A stretch of DNA of 64,000 nucleotides from an uncultured Caulobacterales bacterium (GTDB lineage: Bacteria > Pseudomonadota > Alphaproteobacteria > Caulobacterales > Maricaulaceae), in contig CANNER010000003.1 in assembly GCA_947503715.1 (NCBI GenBank), positions 124,001 through 188,000 on the forward strand, read 5' to 3'. Of this stretch, positions 38,800 through 48,646 are shown in pieces (the first letter of the stretch is position 1; each line of letters starts with the position of its first letter). The notes under the pieces were generated by a model. The model saw nothing but the letters and a program-made list of their open reading frames with translations. It ran no database searches and was not told the origin of the DNA. Made by a program: the position numbers and the translations under genes.

Positions 38800-39662
38800 A
38801 GCTGGGACAGACGGATATCACCATTGGCAAGATTGCCTTCGGCTGTTGGCGTTTTGCCGAACATGATGTGAAGACCGCGGACGGCCTCATCAGGGCGGCG
38901 CTGGATAATGGCATGACCCTCATCGACACGGCTGATATTTACGGCTTTGGTGAACCGCGCGGCTTTGGCGGAGCGGAAGAATTGCTGGGCGAAGTCTTGT
39001 CGGCGTCACCAAAACTACGAGGGCAAATGGTCCTCACGACGAAGGGCGGTATTGACGCCGTTCGACCCTATGACAGTTCCTATCGCTATATCATGGACGC
39101 GATGGACGCGTCGCTGACGCGTTTGAAAACGGATTTTGTCGACCTCTACCAAATCCATCGTCCCGACCTGTCCACACCCTTTGCGGAAACTGCGCGGGCC
39201 TTGAACGAAATCGTCGCCTCGGGCAAGGCGCGGTCCATCGGGGTGTCCAACTTTACCGTCGCCCAGACCCGCGCCCTCCAAGCCCATCTGGAAACGCCCA
39301 TCGCGACATTGCAGCCCGAATTTTCGGCCCTGCAACAGGACCCGATCACGGACGGGACATTGGATTACGCAATGGAAACGGGCGCGACTGTGCTGGGCTG
39401 GTCCCCGCTTGGGGGCGGAAAAATTCCGACCGAAGAGGGCCCCGTCCAAACGGCACTCGATAAAATCGCCACCGCCTACGGCGTCTCGCGCAGCGTCACC
39501 GCCCTCGCCTTTACCCGTGCACATGGCGCAAATGTCGTTCCCATTATCGGCACGCAAAAAGTCGAACGCATCGCGGAGTCCGCCTATGCCGCGCAGATCA
39601 ATCTAATGGGCCGCGAATTTTACGATGTGATTGAGGCCTATCGCGGCGAAGGCATGCCCTGA
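38796..39662 (+). CDS. Aldo/keto reductase
   Basis: The 288-residue (alpha/beta)8 NADPH enzyme has the catalytic Tyr in DTADIYGFGEP, Lys in LTTKGGID and His in LYQIHRPD, and the NADP region IIGTQKVERI. It resembles the YdhF/oxidoreductase branch. The substrate is unknown. Start and stop overlap both neighbours, indicating translational coupling. Confidence 0.88.
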   Translation: MKLGQTDITIGKIAFGCWRFAEHDVKTADGLIRAALDNGMTLIDTADIYGFGEPRGFGGAEELLGEVLSASPKLRGQMVLTTKGGIDAVRPYDSSYRYIMDAMDASLTRLKTDFVDLYQIHRPDLSTPFAETARALNEIVASGKARSIGVSNFTVAQTRALQAHLETPIATLQPEFSALQQDPITDGTLDYAMETGATVLGWSPLGGGKIPTEEGPVQTALDKIATAYGVSRSVTALAFTRAHGANVVPIIGTQKVERIAESAYAAQINLMGREFYDVIEAYRGEGMP

Positions 39663-40708
39663 TGACAACTTACGCCATTATCGGCGCCGGCATGATGGGA
39701 CGGGAACATATCGCCAATCTGGCGCTCGTGCCCTGTGCGGAACTCATCGCCCTCGCAGATCCAGATGCAGGCTCCCGCAAATGGTCGGGTCATGACGCCG
39801 GAGAAGACGTTCAAGTCTTTGAGGATTACATGACAATGATGCGCGAGGTTCAGCCCGACGCCGTCATCATCGCCGCGCCGAACTTCCGCCACTTTGAGAT
39901 CATCAATGACATCGCGGAATTCGGGGCCGCCCTTCTAATTGAAAAACCACTGGCGACGACGGTTGAGGATGCGCAACAGCTCGCCGCTCTCGCAGACACC
40001 TACCCCAACCTGTTCTGGGTGGGCCTCGAATATCGTTATATGCCGCCTATCACGGCTTTTATTGAGCAAGTTCATTCAGGTCTCACAGGACCGGTAAAAA
40101 TGCTGACCTTTCGCGAACATCGTTTTCCGTTCTTGCCAAAGGTCGGGAATTGGAACCGATTTTCGGAAAATACGGGCGGAACATTGGTTGAGAAATGTTG
40201 TCACTTTTTCGACCTTATGCGTGTGATTTTACAGAGTGACCCGATCCGCGTTTATGCGAGTGGCGGGATGGATGTGAACCATCTGGACGAGCGCTATGAG
40301 GGACGGAGACCAGATATTCTCGACAATGCCTATGTTATGCTAGATTTTGAAAACGGGGCGCGGGCAGTCCTCGAACTCTGCATGTTTGCAAACTTAACCC
40401 ATCAGGAAGAACGGTTACATGTCGTTGGACCGGAAGGACGACTGTCTGTCTCCATTCCGGAAGCCATATTGGAGTGGTCTCCTCTTCGCGGTGAAGGGTA
40501 TTCGCGTGAAATTGAAACGCCCGCAGAAGCCCTCTCTGCAGGCGATCATCACGGCGCGACCTATTTCCAATTACTGGATTTCCACCGCGCTTTGACTGAA
40601 AAAGGCAAAGCAACGGTCACGGCAGAAGACGGACTCTGGTCGGTCAAAATCGGCGGCGCCGCGCATCAATCAATTGAAACGGGATTGCCCGTCCATATAG
40701 GCGAATGA
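39662..40708 (+). CDS. Gfo/Idh/MocA family oxidoreductase
   Basis: The 348 residues open with a Rossmann fold (IIGAGMMGREHIANL), then the EKPLATT motif with the conserved Lys and a C-terminal alpha/beta domain containing GTLVEKCCHFFDLMR. It probably oxidises a sugar or cyclitol hydroxyl. The start overlaps the previous TGA by one base (TGATG), and its end overlaps the TauD gene (ATGA). Confidence 0.9.
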   Translation: MTTYAIIGAGMMGREHIANLALVPCAELIALADPDAGSRKWSGHDAGEDVQVFEDYMTMMREVQPDAVIIAAPNFRHFEIINDIAEFGAALLIEKPLATTVEDAQQLAALADTYPNLFWVGLEYRYMPPITAFIEQVHSGLTGPVKMLTFREHRFPFLPKVGNWNRFSENTGGTLVEKCCHFFDLMRVILQSDPIRVYASGGMDVNHLDERYEGRRPDILDNAYVMLDFENGARAVLELCMFANLTHQEERLHVVGPEGRLSVSIPEAILEWSPLRGEGYSREIETPAEALSAGDHHGATYFQLLDFHRALTEKGKATVTAEDGLWSVKIGGAAHQSIETGLPVHIGE

Positions 40709-41643
40709 GATTGGATATGACGCAAACTTATAACGGGATCGACTTTCCCCGTATCATTCATGGCAAGGGTGATCTTTCAAAATGGATTGCGACGCATAAG
40801 GCAGAGGTAGACACTAGACTCGCCGAGACCGGAACCGTTCTCTTTCGCGGCTTTAATATCACCTCCCCCGAAGATTTTCATGACGCTGTGGAAGGTTACG
40901 GCGAACTTGGTTTCACTTATGCGGACAGCCTGTCCAATGCCGTTCGGGTGAACCTGACATCCCGCGTTTTCACCGCCAATGAAGCCCCAGCGGATGTGTC
41001 CATCTATCTCCATCACGAAATGGCGCAGACGCCTTATTATCCCGGCAAGCTGTTCTTTTCCTGCATGATTGCGCCGGAAACGGGCGGCGCCACACCGATT
41101 TGTCGCTCTGATATTGTATTTGAGCAGCTCACAAAAGCCGAGCCAGACCTCGTCGCCGCGCTACGCTTACAGGGTGTGCGCTATAGCAACACGATGCCGG
41201 CGACAGATGATCCAAATTCCGGACAGGGCCGCTCTTGGCGCTCGACGCTTAGCCGGGATACGAAAGCCGCCGCCGAAGCACGATTGGATGAATTGGGATA
41301 TAACTATGTCTGGAATGCGGATGAAACACTCCGCGTCACGAGTCCGGCTCTGCCCGCCATTCGCGAATTACCGGACGGGTCAGAGAGTTTCTTCAATCAA
41401 TTAATTGCGGCATTTCGCGGGTGGAAAGACAGTCGAAATGACCCGTCAAAATCCGTGACGCTGGGCAATGGTGATCCATTGGATATTCGCGCGCTTCAAA
41501 CCGCGATCCGTATCGCCGATGAGGTCAGCTATGACCTAAACTGGCAAGCGGGCGATGTCGCCCTGCTGGATAATTACCGCGTCATGCACGGTCGCCGTCC
41601 CTTTACGGGGAAACGGCGGGTTCTAGCCGCGCTGGTAGCTTAA
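40705..41643 (+). CDS. TauD/TfdA family Fe(II)/2-oxoglutarate dioxygenase
   Basis: The 312 residues carry the facial triad: His and acidic residue in YLHHEMAQT and the distal His in DNYRVMHGRRPF, followed by the 2-oxoglutarate-binding Arg (RRPFTGKRR). It is closest to the SyrP/clavaminate-like branch by the LFRGF and GGATPICRS segments. Last gene of the operon. Its stop overlaps the convergent outer-membrane gene by 4 bases. ATGs at 40705 and 40717 are both possible; the former is coupled by overlap. Confidence 0.88.
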   Translation: MRLDMTQTYNGIDFPRIIHGKGDLSKWIATHKAEVDTRLAETGTVLFRGFNITSPEDFHDAVEGYGELGFTYADSLSNAVRVNLTSRVFTANEAPADVSIYLHHEMAQTPYYPGKLFFSCMIAPETGGATPICRSDIVFEQLTKAEPDLVAALRLQGVRYSNTMPATDDPNSGQGRSWRSTLSRDTKAAAEARLDELGYNYVWNADETLRVTSPALPAIRELPDGSESFFNQLIAAFRGWKDSRNDPSKSVTLGNGDPLDIRALQTAIRIADEVSYDLNWQAGDVALLDNYRVMHGRRPFTGKRRVLAALVA

Positions 41644-42344
41644 AAACGGCGGGTCAGACCAACTGTGACGACTGGATAATAGCGGTAATCCTCGGCGTCA
41701 TCTTCAATGGCACTCACCTCTGCATCCAATTCAGCACGAAGGCGTGGATCACTTGAAAGCGTACCATTCGCTGAGACGAGTTCTGCTTTCGGGGCGCCTG
41801 TAAACATAATGCCTGCACGCGCATTAAAGGACCAATTTGTGGAGCTTGAGATAAAGCTGTCATACCCAATACCGGCATAGGGCGCGAAGTTGCGAAGCTC
41901 TGCCTGTCCGTTCAAAGTGCCGACCTCTTCGGGTGTGAATAAAGTGTCGCCAATTTCAACATTGGTTGTCGGCGTTGCATCCAAGTTCAGTGTCTTGTCA
42001 CCGATATAAGCCCCACCGGAAACGATGAAACCGTTATGAAAGGGCGCAATATCAACAAATCCCGCAACTGTGTTCGCTTTGAAATCGCCATCATAATCAA
42101 TGTCATCGAATTCTTCGTCCATGGAGAAATCGAGATAGTTATAGCTGCCGCGTAACATAACGGTCTCGGACGGTGCATATTTGGCCTCGACCGTTGCGCC
42201 CGTTGTGCCGACACCCAGCCCAACCCCGAATTTGCCGGGATTATTATAGGCCGGTGCTTGATAGGATTGATAACCCTGATGGGATGAACAGGCTGTAATA
42301 GCAGCGGCACAAACGCTCAGCACGATAAGTTTTTTAAACGTCAT
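41640..42344 (-). CDS. Outer-membrane beta-barrel lipoprotein
   Basis: The 234 residues start with a lipobox (VCAAAITAC). A Tyr/Gln/Pro linker follows, then amphipathic strands (KFGVGLGVGTTGATVEAKY, VMLRGSYNYLDF, FAPYAGIGYDSF) and a C-terminal TVGLTRRF with terminal Phe. This suggests a small barrel with a lipidated N-terminus, an uncommon combination. Function unknown. Confidence 0.7.
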   Translation of the reverse strand: MTFKKLIVLSVCAAAITACSSHQGYQSYQAPAYNNPGKFGVGLGVGTTGATVEAKYAPSETVMLRGSYNYLDFSMDEEFDDIDYDGDFKANTVAGFVDIAPFHNGFIVSGGAYIGDKTLNLDATPTTNVEIGDTLFTPEEVGTLNGQAELRNFAPYAGIGYDSFISSSTNWSFNARAGIMFTGAPKAELVSANGTLSSDPRLRAELDAEVSAIEDDAEDYRYYPVVTVGLTRRF

Positions 42345-42434
42345 GAAAAAGCCCTACCCAAGTTAATTGAGAAGGGCCTTATTCAATAAGGTTTAACGCG
42401 CAATTGACCCGCAAGTTTAACGAGAGGTTAGCCT

Positions 42435-43283
42435 CTAAAGCAGGCCATCAAAATCGGACGCATCATGGCGCTCTTTCAGGCCTTTATCGTCCCAATAGCG
42501 ATTGACGAGCTGTCCCCGCCGGAAGGCAGGACGTGCCGCGAGTTGTTTGGTCCAGCGCTGTAAATGCTTATAACTCTGAACCTGCAAAAACTCGCCGCCC
42601 TCATAGAGGAGCCCGCGCGCCATCGCGCCGTACCATGGGTAAATCGCCATATCTGCGATCGTCAGCTCATCGCCGACGATAAATTCTGACTGCGCCAAAC
42701 GTTGGTCCAGCACGTCCAGTTGACGTTTCGTCTCCATTGAAAAACGGTCGATGCAATATTGGATTTTCATCGGGGCATAGGCGTAGAAATGGCCGAATCC
42801 GCCACCGAGATAAGGGGCGGAGCCGACTTGCCAGAACAGCCAGGACAGACACTCTGTGCGCGCCTGCCCGTCCTCCGGCAGGAACATACCGAATTTTTCG
42901 GCGAGGTGCATGAGAATAGAACCGGATTCGAAAATACGGCGCGGTTCATCGCCGGAGCGGTCCATCATGGCAGGAATTTTTGAATTCGGGTTCACGTCAA
43001 CAAAGCCCGATCCGAACTGGTCGCCCTCGCCGATATTTATCAGCCAAGCGTCATATTCCGCGTCCTCCACGCCAGCGGCCAAAAGTTCTTCCAGCATGAT
43101 CGTGACTTTGACGCCATTAGGCGTGCCCAGGGAGTAAAGTTGGAACGGGTGCTTCCCAACAGGCAGCTCTTTCTCATGCGTTTTTCCCGCCGTTGGGCGG
43201 TTAATATTTGCAAATTTCCCGCCCGATGACGTGTTTTCCCAGACCTTTGGCGGGGTCCAGTCGGATAATGTTTGGTCGCTCAT
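42435..43283 (-). CDS. yghU: Glutathione-dependent disulfide-bond oxidoreductase (YghU-like)
   Basis: The 282-residue GST-fold protein has the Nu-class features: an N-terminal extension (WTPPKVWENTS), LYSLGTPNGVKVTIMLEE with the Thr-Pro-Asn active site, NPNSKIPAMMD and FESGSILMHLAEKFG. It reduces disulfides or peroxides using glutathione. The start at 43283 has GGAG directly upstream; 43295 is an alternative. Confidence 0.9.
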   Translation of the reverse strand: MSDQTLSDWTPPKVWENTSSGGKFANINRPTAGKTHEKELPVGKHPFQLYSLGTPNGVKVTIMLEELLAAGVEDAEYDAWLINIGEGDQFGSGFVDVNPNSKIPAMMDRSGDEPRRIFESGSILMHLAEKFGMFLPEDGQARTECLSWLFWQVGSAPYLGGGFGHFYAYAPMKIQYCIDRFSMETKRQLDVLDQRLAQSEFIVGDELTIADMAIYPWYGAMARGLLYEGGEFLQVQSYKHLQRWTKQLAARPAFRRGQLVNRYWDDKGLKERHDASDFDGLL

Positions 43284-43352
43284 CTCTCTCTCCATAATTT
43301 GAGAGAGGATTAGAGGAATGGAAGCCGCAGGGGAAGTGACGGGTTTGTGAAC

Positions 43353-43865
43353 CTAGCGGATGGTTTCTTCCGCTTCCATGACGCGTACGCCGTTCACGAC
43401 TTCGCCTGTGGACTTCACCGCACGGTTACGCATAGCCGGGGTGACATCGCCAATTTCCAGTTTCACGCTAAATGCACGGGGCTGGCCGTCCGCTTCAACG
43501 AAAACATTGAGGAAATAGATGCCGTCCTCTGCAGCGGACACATCAATGTCCCAAACGTGCTCACGACCCGCGCCCATATCGAATGATTTACGGTCCATCC
43601 CGCCAAAGAGGGATAATCCTTTGGATGTTGTTAAGGAGATGGACAGAGCGTTCTCCGGATAGGACTCGGCAAACTTCAATTTAACAGTTTGATATTGGCC
43701 CGCCACCATCGATTTTGGAACTTCGCTGGAGAACTCAACCGCCGCGCCAGGTTTTGGCGTATACGCCTTTTCCACCTTGTTTTCAGGCTGCTGCGTCGAT
43801 GGCGCGGCGCAAGCCATCAAAATTGAGGCACCAAGGACAAAAAGGCCTGTTTTATAAATCGACAT
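43353..43865 (-). CDS. Hypothetical lipoprotein with beta-sandwich
   Basis: The 170 residues start with a lipobox (GASILMAC). An immunoglobulin-like set of strands follows (GQYQTVKLKF, YFLNVFVEADG), with a loop LSLFGGMDRKSF. I do not recognise the family. It is 9 bases downstream of the metalloprotease gene and has a GAGGT site, so the two are likely co-expressed. The ATG at 43865 is preferred over a TTG at 43871. Confidence 0.7.
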   Translation of the reverse strand: MSIYKTGLFVLGASILMACAAPSTQQPENKVEKAYTPKPGAAVEFSSEVPKSMVAGQYQTVKLKFAESYPENALSISLTTSKGLSLFGGMDRKSFDMGAGREHVWDIDVSAAEDGIYFLNVFVEADGQPRAFSVKLEIGDVTPAMRNRAVKSTGEVVNGVRVMEAEETIR

Positions 43866-43874
43866 GTTCAACCT

Positions 43875-45539
43875 CTATTGAATTGTGAAATTGTGGCAAA
43901 CGCCACCAACGGAACCGCGATCATCGTAAGCGTCAATAACGTAAGTTCCGGGTTGAAGCGAGGCAGATGCCGTTTCGCGGCCAAGCGTGGCGGAAAAACC
44001 GGTGAGAACAGGCTGGCCCTCAAGGAAGACGATGAAATCAGGGTCCGTTCTTCCACCGGATGGGGTCACGCGCATCTCAAAGTTAAAAGTGCCGGCTGTT
44101 GCGACGTCGAATTTCAGAAAACGGCGATTACCCAATTTATTAAATTCGCCAAATCTGTCGGTCGTGCAGACCTGTGACGGGGTACCATCCGTAGCGACCT
44201 CCAAATAAACGGGAAGCGCATCGTCAAAGCCGTCATCATTTGTTTCACCTTCTCCGAATATACCTACCCCATTAATGCCACGACGTCGCGCGAGTTCCGT
44301 AACCGCATCGGCATCGACACCCGCTTGCTGTTTATAGGCATCAAGATAGGAAAAAATCGTCGTGAAGGCTTCCGTATTCGTATAATCGGCCTCCCTGAAA
44401 GTTCGGTAAAACGGCTCCAATCCAAATGTAACATTGTCAGAAGATTCATTATTCACATCAAATAAATCATATAACATTTGATAGACTGTCAGTTCAGAAT
44501 ACCAGCCAATAAACGACCTGAAAACAGGCGTGCCATTTTCGGTAAAACTATCCGCCTCCGCATTGATTTCAAAGCCGCCCGATTGCCGTGACCCGAAACT
44601 GTCGCGATATGTAGGATCATCTTCAATAATAATCGCAGCCAAAGCATTTCCAAACCCTTCGCCAAAAGCCACGCGCGGGTCCAATCGATCTGCGCTGGAA
44701 TGAGGGCCACCGATAGAGTCAGCACGACTTAAACGGTTTTCGAAATAATGGCCAAATTCATGTGTCACGACATGGCGGTCAAATTCATCCGTATCTGTAT
44801 TTTCCGCGCCGAGAATGACAACGGTCGGCAGACCACCGATTATAGAATAGAACGATGTTGTGACCTCTCCGTCCGAAATACTCCCCGCGATGGGCCGATT
44901 ATTCTCGCTCCAGAAAACCTGAAGTGGCGGAAAATCGACATCGGCATCAACATCTTTAAACTGCTCCATGACCTCAAACATCGTATCCAGGATCGCGAAT
45001 GGTCCGGCAGCGCGCGCGCCTGTGTAGGATGTCCCGCCCCATCCTGAGCCAGCATTCAGATCTCTGATCTGGTTAGAGCGCGGCATCGCAGAAAGACTGC
45101 CATCCAAGGCATAAAGCGAATTTCCGGATGTGTTATCGAGAACTCGTAAGTCGATTTCGCTTTGTCCCAAGCGCTCAATTTCGGCTTTCACGCGGACACG
45201 AACATCCTGTCCGGAGTCCAGTGTAAAACTATATGAACCGTCATCACCGGAAACAGTTTCTTGCAGGATAGAGCCCGCATTGTTCAGAAGCTCAACCGTT
45301 GCCGCCCGGATTGGTTGCTGGAATGTACCGTCAAAATTTAATCCATTTGTTGTTTGGTTCAGTGGAACGCGGTCATAACTGACTGTCCCGGACAGGGTTA
45401 CGGAAACGGGGGGTTGTGGAGGCGTTGTGGTGACGGGCCTTGGTGTTTCTGTTGAGCTACCGCCCCCACCGCTACAGGCGGATATGATGACAGCACAACT
45501 TGCTGTCGCCAGAACATGAACCGGGGAAAAGAATTTCAT
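43875..45539 (-). CDS. Zinc metallopeptidase-like lipoprotein
   Basis: The 554 residues have a lipobox (SCAVIISAC) and a Gly/Ser/Thr/Pro linker. A carboxypeptidase-regulatory-like beta domain (ATVELLNNAGSILQETVSG) is followed by a catalytic region with HEFGHYFENRL (HExxH) and, about 35 residues later, GEGFGNALA, giving the possible third ligand Glu. A C-terminal PPC-like beta domain ends GVCHNFTIQ. It is probably an outer-membrane-anchored protease. Substrate and exact family are unknown. It is paired with the lipoprotein downstream. Confidence 0.75.
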   Translation of the reverse strand: MKFFSPVHVLATASCAVIISACSGGGGSSTETPRPVTTTPPQPPVSVTLSGTVSYDRVPLNQTTNGLNFDGTFQQPIRAATVELLNNAGSILQETVSGDDGSYSFTLDSGQDVRVRVKAEIERLGQSEIDLRVLDNTSGNSLYALDGSLSAMPRSNQIRDLNAGSGWGGTSYTGARAAGPFAILDTMFEVMEQFKDVDADVDFPPLQVFWSENNRPIAGSISDGEVTTSFYSIIGGLPTVVILGAENTDTDEFDRHVVTHEFGHYFENRLSRADSIGGPHSSADRLDPRVAFGEGFGNALAAIIIEDDPTYRDSFGSRQSGGFEINAEADSFTENGTPVFRSFIGWYSELTVYQMLYDLFDVNNESSDNVTFGLEPFYRTFREADYTNTEAFTTIFSYLDAYKQQAGVDADAVTELARRRGINGVGIFGEGETNDDGFDDALPVYLEVATDGTPSQVCTTDRFGEFNKLGNRRFLKFDVATAGTFNFEMRVTPSGGRTDPDFIVFLEGQPVLTGFSATLGRETASASLQPGTYVIDAYDDRGSVGGVCHNFTIQ

Positions 45540-45721
45540 CTATACTTGTCCTTCAAACTGTCCCCTCATCTCTTTGTTTGACAATCCACCATTTGGGAAG
45601 AGCTGAACTGCCGTAATCCTTCATTTTCATAATCATATTTTAGTGAGCCTGAACGGAGAATGAGGCGGAAATGCGTTTATCGTGCCTACCGACTTGACGA
45701 CTCGCCCTCTTCGCGACTATG

Positions 45722-45788
45722 CGCCGCGTGGGCCCCGCCTCCCCACTGAGGCGAAACTCTAGCGGTGTATAAAAACGCACCACAGGAG
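45722..45788 (+). promoter_or_regulatory. serC leader RNA motif (candidate)
   Basis: The segment just before serC contains a hairpin CGCCTC/GAGGCG (45736-45753), then GAAACTCTAGCGG, then GGTG/CACC (45764-45781) next to the AGGAG ribosome site. It agrees with the alphaproteobacterial serC leader motif as I remember it. It probably senses a metabolite or controls translation by placing the second stem near the ribosome site; the ligand is unknown. Confidence 0.6.
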
Positions 45789-45793
45789 ACATT

Positions 45794-46957
45794 GTGACTA
45801 ATCTATCCAAACCGGACATCCGTCCGGCCGATCCCCGTTTTTCTGCGGGACCAACACGTAAGCGCCCCGGCTGGTCGCTGGATGCGCTATCTGATGCCGC
45901 ACTCGGACGCTCTCACCGTTCAGCTCTTGGTAAAGCCAAGCTCAAAGAGGTCATCGACCTCACCCGTGAAGTTCTACAAGTTCCAGATGATTATCGGATT
46001 GGTATCGTCCCCGCCTCGGATACGGGCGCGGTTGAAATGGCCATGTGGTCCATGCTCGGTGAACGCGGTGTCGATGTCGCGGCTTGGGAGAATTTTGGAC
46101 AGGCTTGGGTGACCGATGCGGATAAGCAACTCCCCCTCAAGGACCTCCGCCTTCTGACAGCGGATTACGGGCAACTCCCGGAACTTCATAAATATACGGG
46201 CGACCGCGACCTCGTCTTTACGGCCAATGGTACAACATCCGGTGTGAAAGTCGTCGATTACAGTTTCATCCCCGATGACCGCGAAGGGGTCACAATTTGT
46301 GATGCGACCTCCGCCGTCTTCGCGCAGAATTTGCCGTGGGAAAAGCTCGATGTCGTGACTTACTCTTGGCAGAAAGTCATGGGCGGGGAAGCCGCACATG
46401 GTATGCTCATCCTGTCGCCTCACGCTGTCGAACGACTGGAAAGCTATAACCCGCCTTGGCCCCTGCCGAAGATTTTCCGCCTGACAAAGGGCGGCAAATT
46501 AATTGAAGGCATTTTTCAGGGCGCGACAATTAACACACCGTCCCTGCTCTGTGCCGAAGACCACCTCGATGGTCTGAAATGGGCGAAAGCCAATGGCGGG
46601 TTGCAAGGCATGCATGAACGCGCCGATGCCAATGCGCAGGTGATTTGGGATTGGATCGAAAAACGCGACTGGATTGCAAATCTTGCGGAGAATGAAGCTG
46701 AACGCTCGAACACGGGCGTCTGCCTGAAAATCGTCGACCCTCGCGTGACATCATTGCCCAAAGACGAACAGGCCGCTTTCGCCAAATCCATCGTGGCGCT
46801 TCTAGGCGAAGAAAATGTCGCGCTCGATTTCGGCGCATATCGCACCGCGCCTCCGGGTTTTCGCCTTTGGGTGTCCGGCCTGACACCGATTGAAGATGTG
46901 CACGCTGTCCTGCCTTGGTTGGACTGGGCGTTTGAAACAAAAGCTGCGGAGTTATAA
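45794..46957 (+). CDS. serC: Phosphoserine aminotransferase
   Basis: PLP enzyme of serine synthesis (3-phosphohydroxypyruvate to phosphoserine); it can also act in pyridoxal phosphate synthesis. The 387 residues are the alphaproteobacterial SerC type: [15 protein letters not shown], the PLP lysine in [18 protein letters not shown], and a C-terminal GFRLWVSG. The start is a GTG with a GGAG site 6 bases away. serA follows by 2 bases. Confidence 0.94.
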   Translation: MTNLSKPDIRPADPRFSAGPTRKRPGWSLDALSDAALGRSHRSALGKAKLKEVIDLTREVLQVPDDYRIGIVPASDTGAVEMAMWSMLGERGVDVAAWENFGQAWVTDADKQLPLKDLRLLTADYGQLPELHKYTGDRDLVFTANGTTSGVKVVDYSFIPDDREGVTICDATSAVFAQNLPWEKLDVVTYSWQKVMGGEAAHGMLILSPHAVERLESYNPPWPLPKIFRLTKGGKLIEGIFQGATINTPSLLCAEDHLDGLKWAKANGGLQGMHERADANAQVIWDWIEKRDWIANLAENEAERSNTGVCLKIVDPRVTSLPKDEQAAFAKSIVALLGEENVALDFGAYRTAPPGFRLWVSGLTPIEDVHAVLPWLDWAFETKAAEL

Positions 46958-46959
46958 TC

Positions 46960-48534
46960 ATGCCTAAAGTTCTCATTTCCGATAAAATGTCGCCTGCTGC
47001 GACACAGGTTTTCAAAAACCGCGGCGTCGATGTTGATGTCATCACGGGTCTGTCCAAGGAAGAAATTCTGGAGATCATCCATGAGTATGACGGCCTTGCC
47101 GTTCGCTCCTCCACACGACCTGACGCAGAGATTATCGCCGCTGCCACGAACCTGAAAGTCATTGGCCGTGCCGGTATCGGTGTCGACAATATCGACATCA
47201 AAGCCGCCACAGACCGTGGTGTGGTCGTCATGAATACGCCGTTCGGAAACGCCATCACGACAGCTGAACATGCGATTGCCATGCTCTTCTCTGCCGCCCG
47301 CCAGATCCCTGCTGCGTCCGCTCGCACACAAAACGGCGAATGGCCGAAATCTGATTTTAAAGGCGTGGAGTTGTTTAATAAGACGCTCGGCATTGTCGGG
47401 TGCGGGAATATCGGCGCACTGGTTGCGGAACGCGCGCTTGGCTTAAAGATGAAAGTTATAGCTTTCGACCCTTACCTCACCGAGGAACGCGCCGTGAAAT
47501 TGGGTGTCGAAAAAGTCGAATTGGACGCCCTGTTCCAACGCGCGGATGCGATTACGCTTCACACACCGCTCGTCGAGAGCACGAAGGGCATTGTCTCCCG
47601 CGAACGCCTCGGCATGACCAAAAAAGGCATCATCATTGTCAATTGCGCCCGCGGCGGATTGGTCGATGAGGAAGCGTTGAAAGACGCGCTGGAAGCCGGA
47701 CATGTCCGCGCCGCTGCGCTCGACGTCTTTGCGGTTGAACCCGCGAAGCAGCACCCCCTCTTTGGCACGCCAAACTTCATCGCAACACCGCATCTCGGTG
47801 CCTCCACGCTGGAAGCGCAGGAAAATGTCGCCGTGCAGGTTGCCGAACAAATGGCGGATTATCTCCTGACGGGTGCCGTATCCAACGCGCTGAATACGCC
47901 GTCAATTTCGGCGGAAGAAGCCCCGCGTCTCAAGCCATTCGTTGATCTGGCGGATAAGCTCGGCACGATGACCGGGCAACTCCTCCATTCCCCAGTGAAA
48001 TCAGTTGAGTTTACTTACAAAGGCGCGGTCACAGAATTGAATACCAACCCGATGACGGCTGCGGCCCTCGCCGGACTTCTCAAAGCCGCCATGCCGGAAG
48101 TCAATATGGTCTCCGCCCCCGGCCTCGCGAAAGAACGCGGAATCGAGATCAAAGAGAGCTATGTCGAGGAAGCCGAACGCGCCGAGTCCCTCATCCGCGT
48201 AACCGTTGAGACGACGGAACGTAAATATGCTGTTGTCGGTACAATCTATCGCGGCGAGCCGCGCATTGTGCGTCTCTTCGGCGTGCCGATGGATGCCGCT
48301 TTCTCTGAGCATATGATCTATGTCCGGAATGAGGACAAACCCGGTTTCATCGGTGAATTGGGTCGCGTGCTGGGTGACAATAAAGTCAACATCGCGACCT
48401 TCTCTCTGGGACGCATGAAGAAAGGCAAGGAAGCCGTTTGCCTTGTGAGTGTTGACGGCGCAGTCTCAGATAAAGTTGCTGACGAAATCGCGAACATTGA
48501 TCAGGTCAAAATCGTGGATGTCGTTTCGATTTAG
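46960..48534 (+). CDS. serA: D-3-phosphoglycerate dehydrogenase
   Basis: First step of serine synthesis. The 524 residues are the long form. It has a catalytic and NAD domain with IVGCGNIGALVAERAL, NCARGGLVDEEAL (catalytic Arg) and PHLGAST (His). An intervening allosteric domain and a C-terminal ACT domain (YVRNEDKPGFIGELGRVLG) that binds serine in feedback control follow. It is co-transcribed with serC. Confidence 0.95.
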   Translation: MPKVLISDKMSPAATQVFKNRGVDVDVITGLSKEEILEIIHEYDGLAVRSSTRPDAEIIAAATNLKVIGRAGIGVDNIDIKAATDRGVVVMNTPFGNAITTAEHAIAMLFSAARQIPAASARTQNGEWPKSDFKGVELFNKTLGIVGCGNIGALVAERALGLKMKVIAFDPYLTEERAVKLGVEKVELDALFQRADAITLHTPLVESTKGIVSRERLGMTKKGIIIVNCARGGLVDEEALKDALEAGHVRAAALDVFAVEPAKQHPLFGTPNFIATPHLGASTLEAQENVAVQVAEQMADYLLTGAVSNALNTPSISAEEAPRLKPFVDLADKLGTMTGQLLHSPVKSVEFTYKGAVTELNTNPMTAAALAGLLKAAMPEVNMVSAPGLAKERGIEIKESYVEEAERAESLIRVTVETTERKYAVVGTIYRGEPRIVRLFGVPMDAAFSEHMIYVRNEDKPGFIGELGRVLGDNKVNIATFSLGRMKKGKEAVCLVSVDGAVSDKVADEIANIDQVKIVDVVSI

Positions 48535-48554
48535 CAATCTCTTATTCCAACCGG

Positions 48555-48581
48555 TCGTCACCTGACCTAGTCGGGTGATGA
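48555..48581 (+). terminator. Possible terminator after serA
   Basis: TCGTCACC and GGTGATGA (one G-U pair) form an 8-bp stem 21 bases after the serA stop. Only a short T run follows, so the call is tentative. Confidence 0.4.
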
Positions 48582-48646
48582 CAATTTTGCGCTTGATGAT
48601 TATGCAAACAGACTTATCACGGGAGCATAATTTTTAGGGTGCTATC

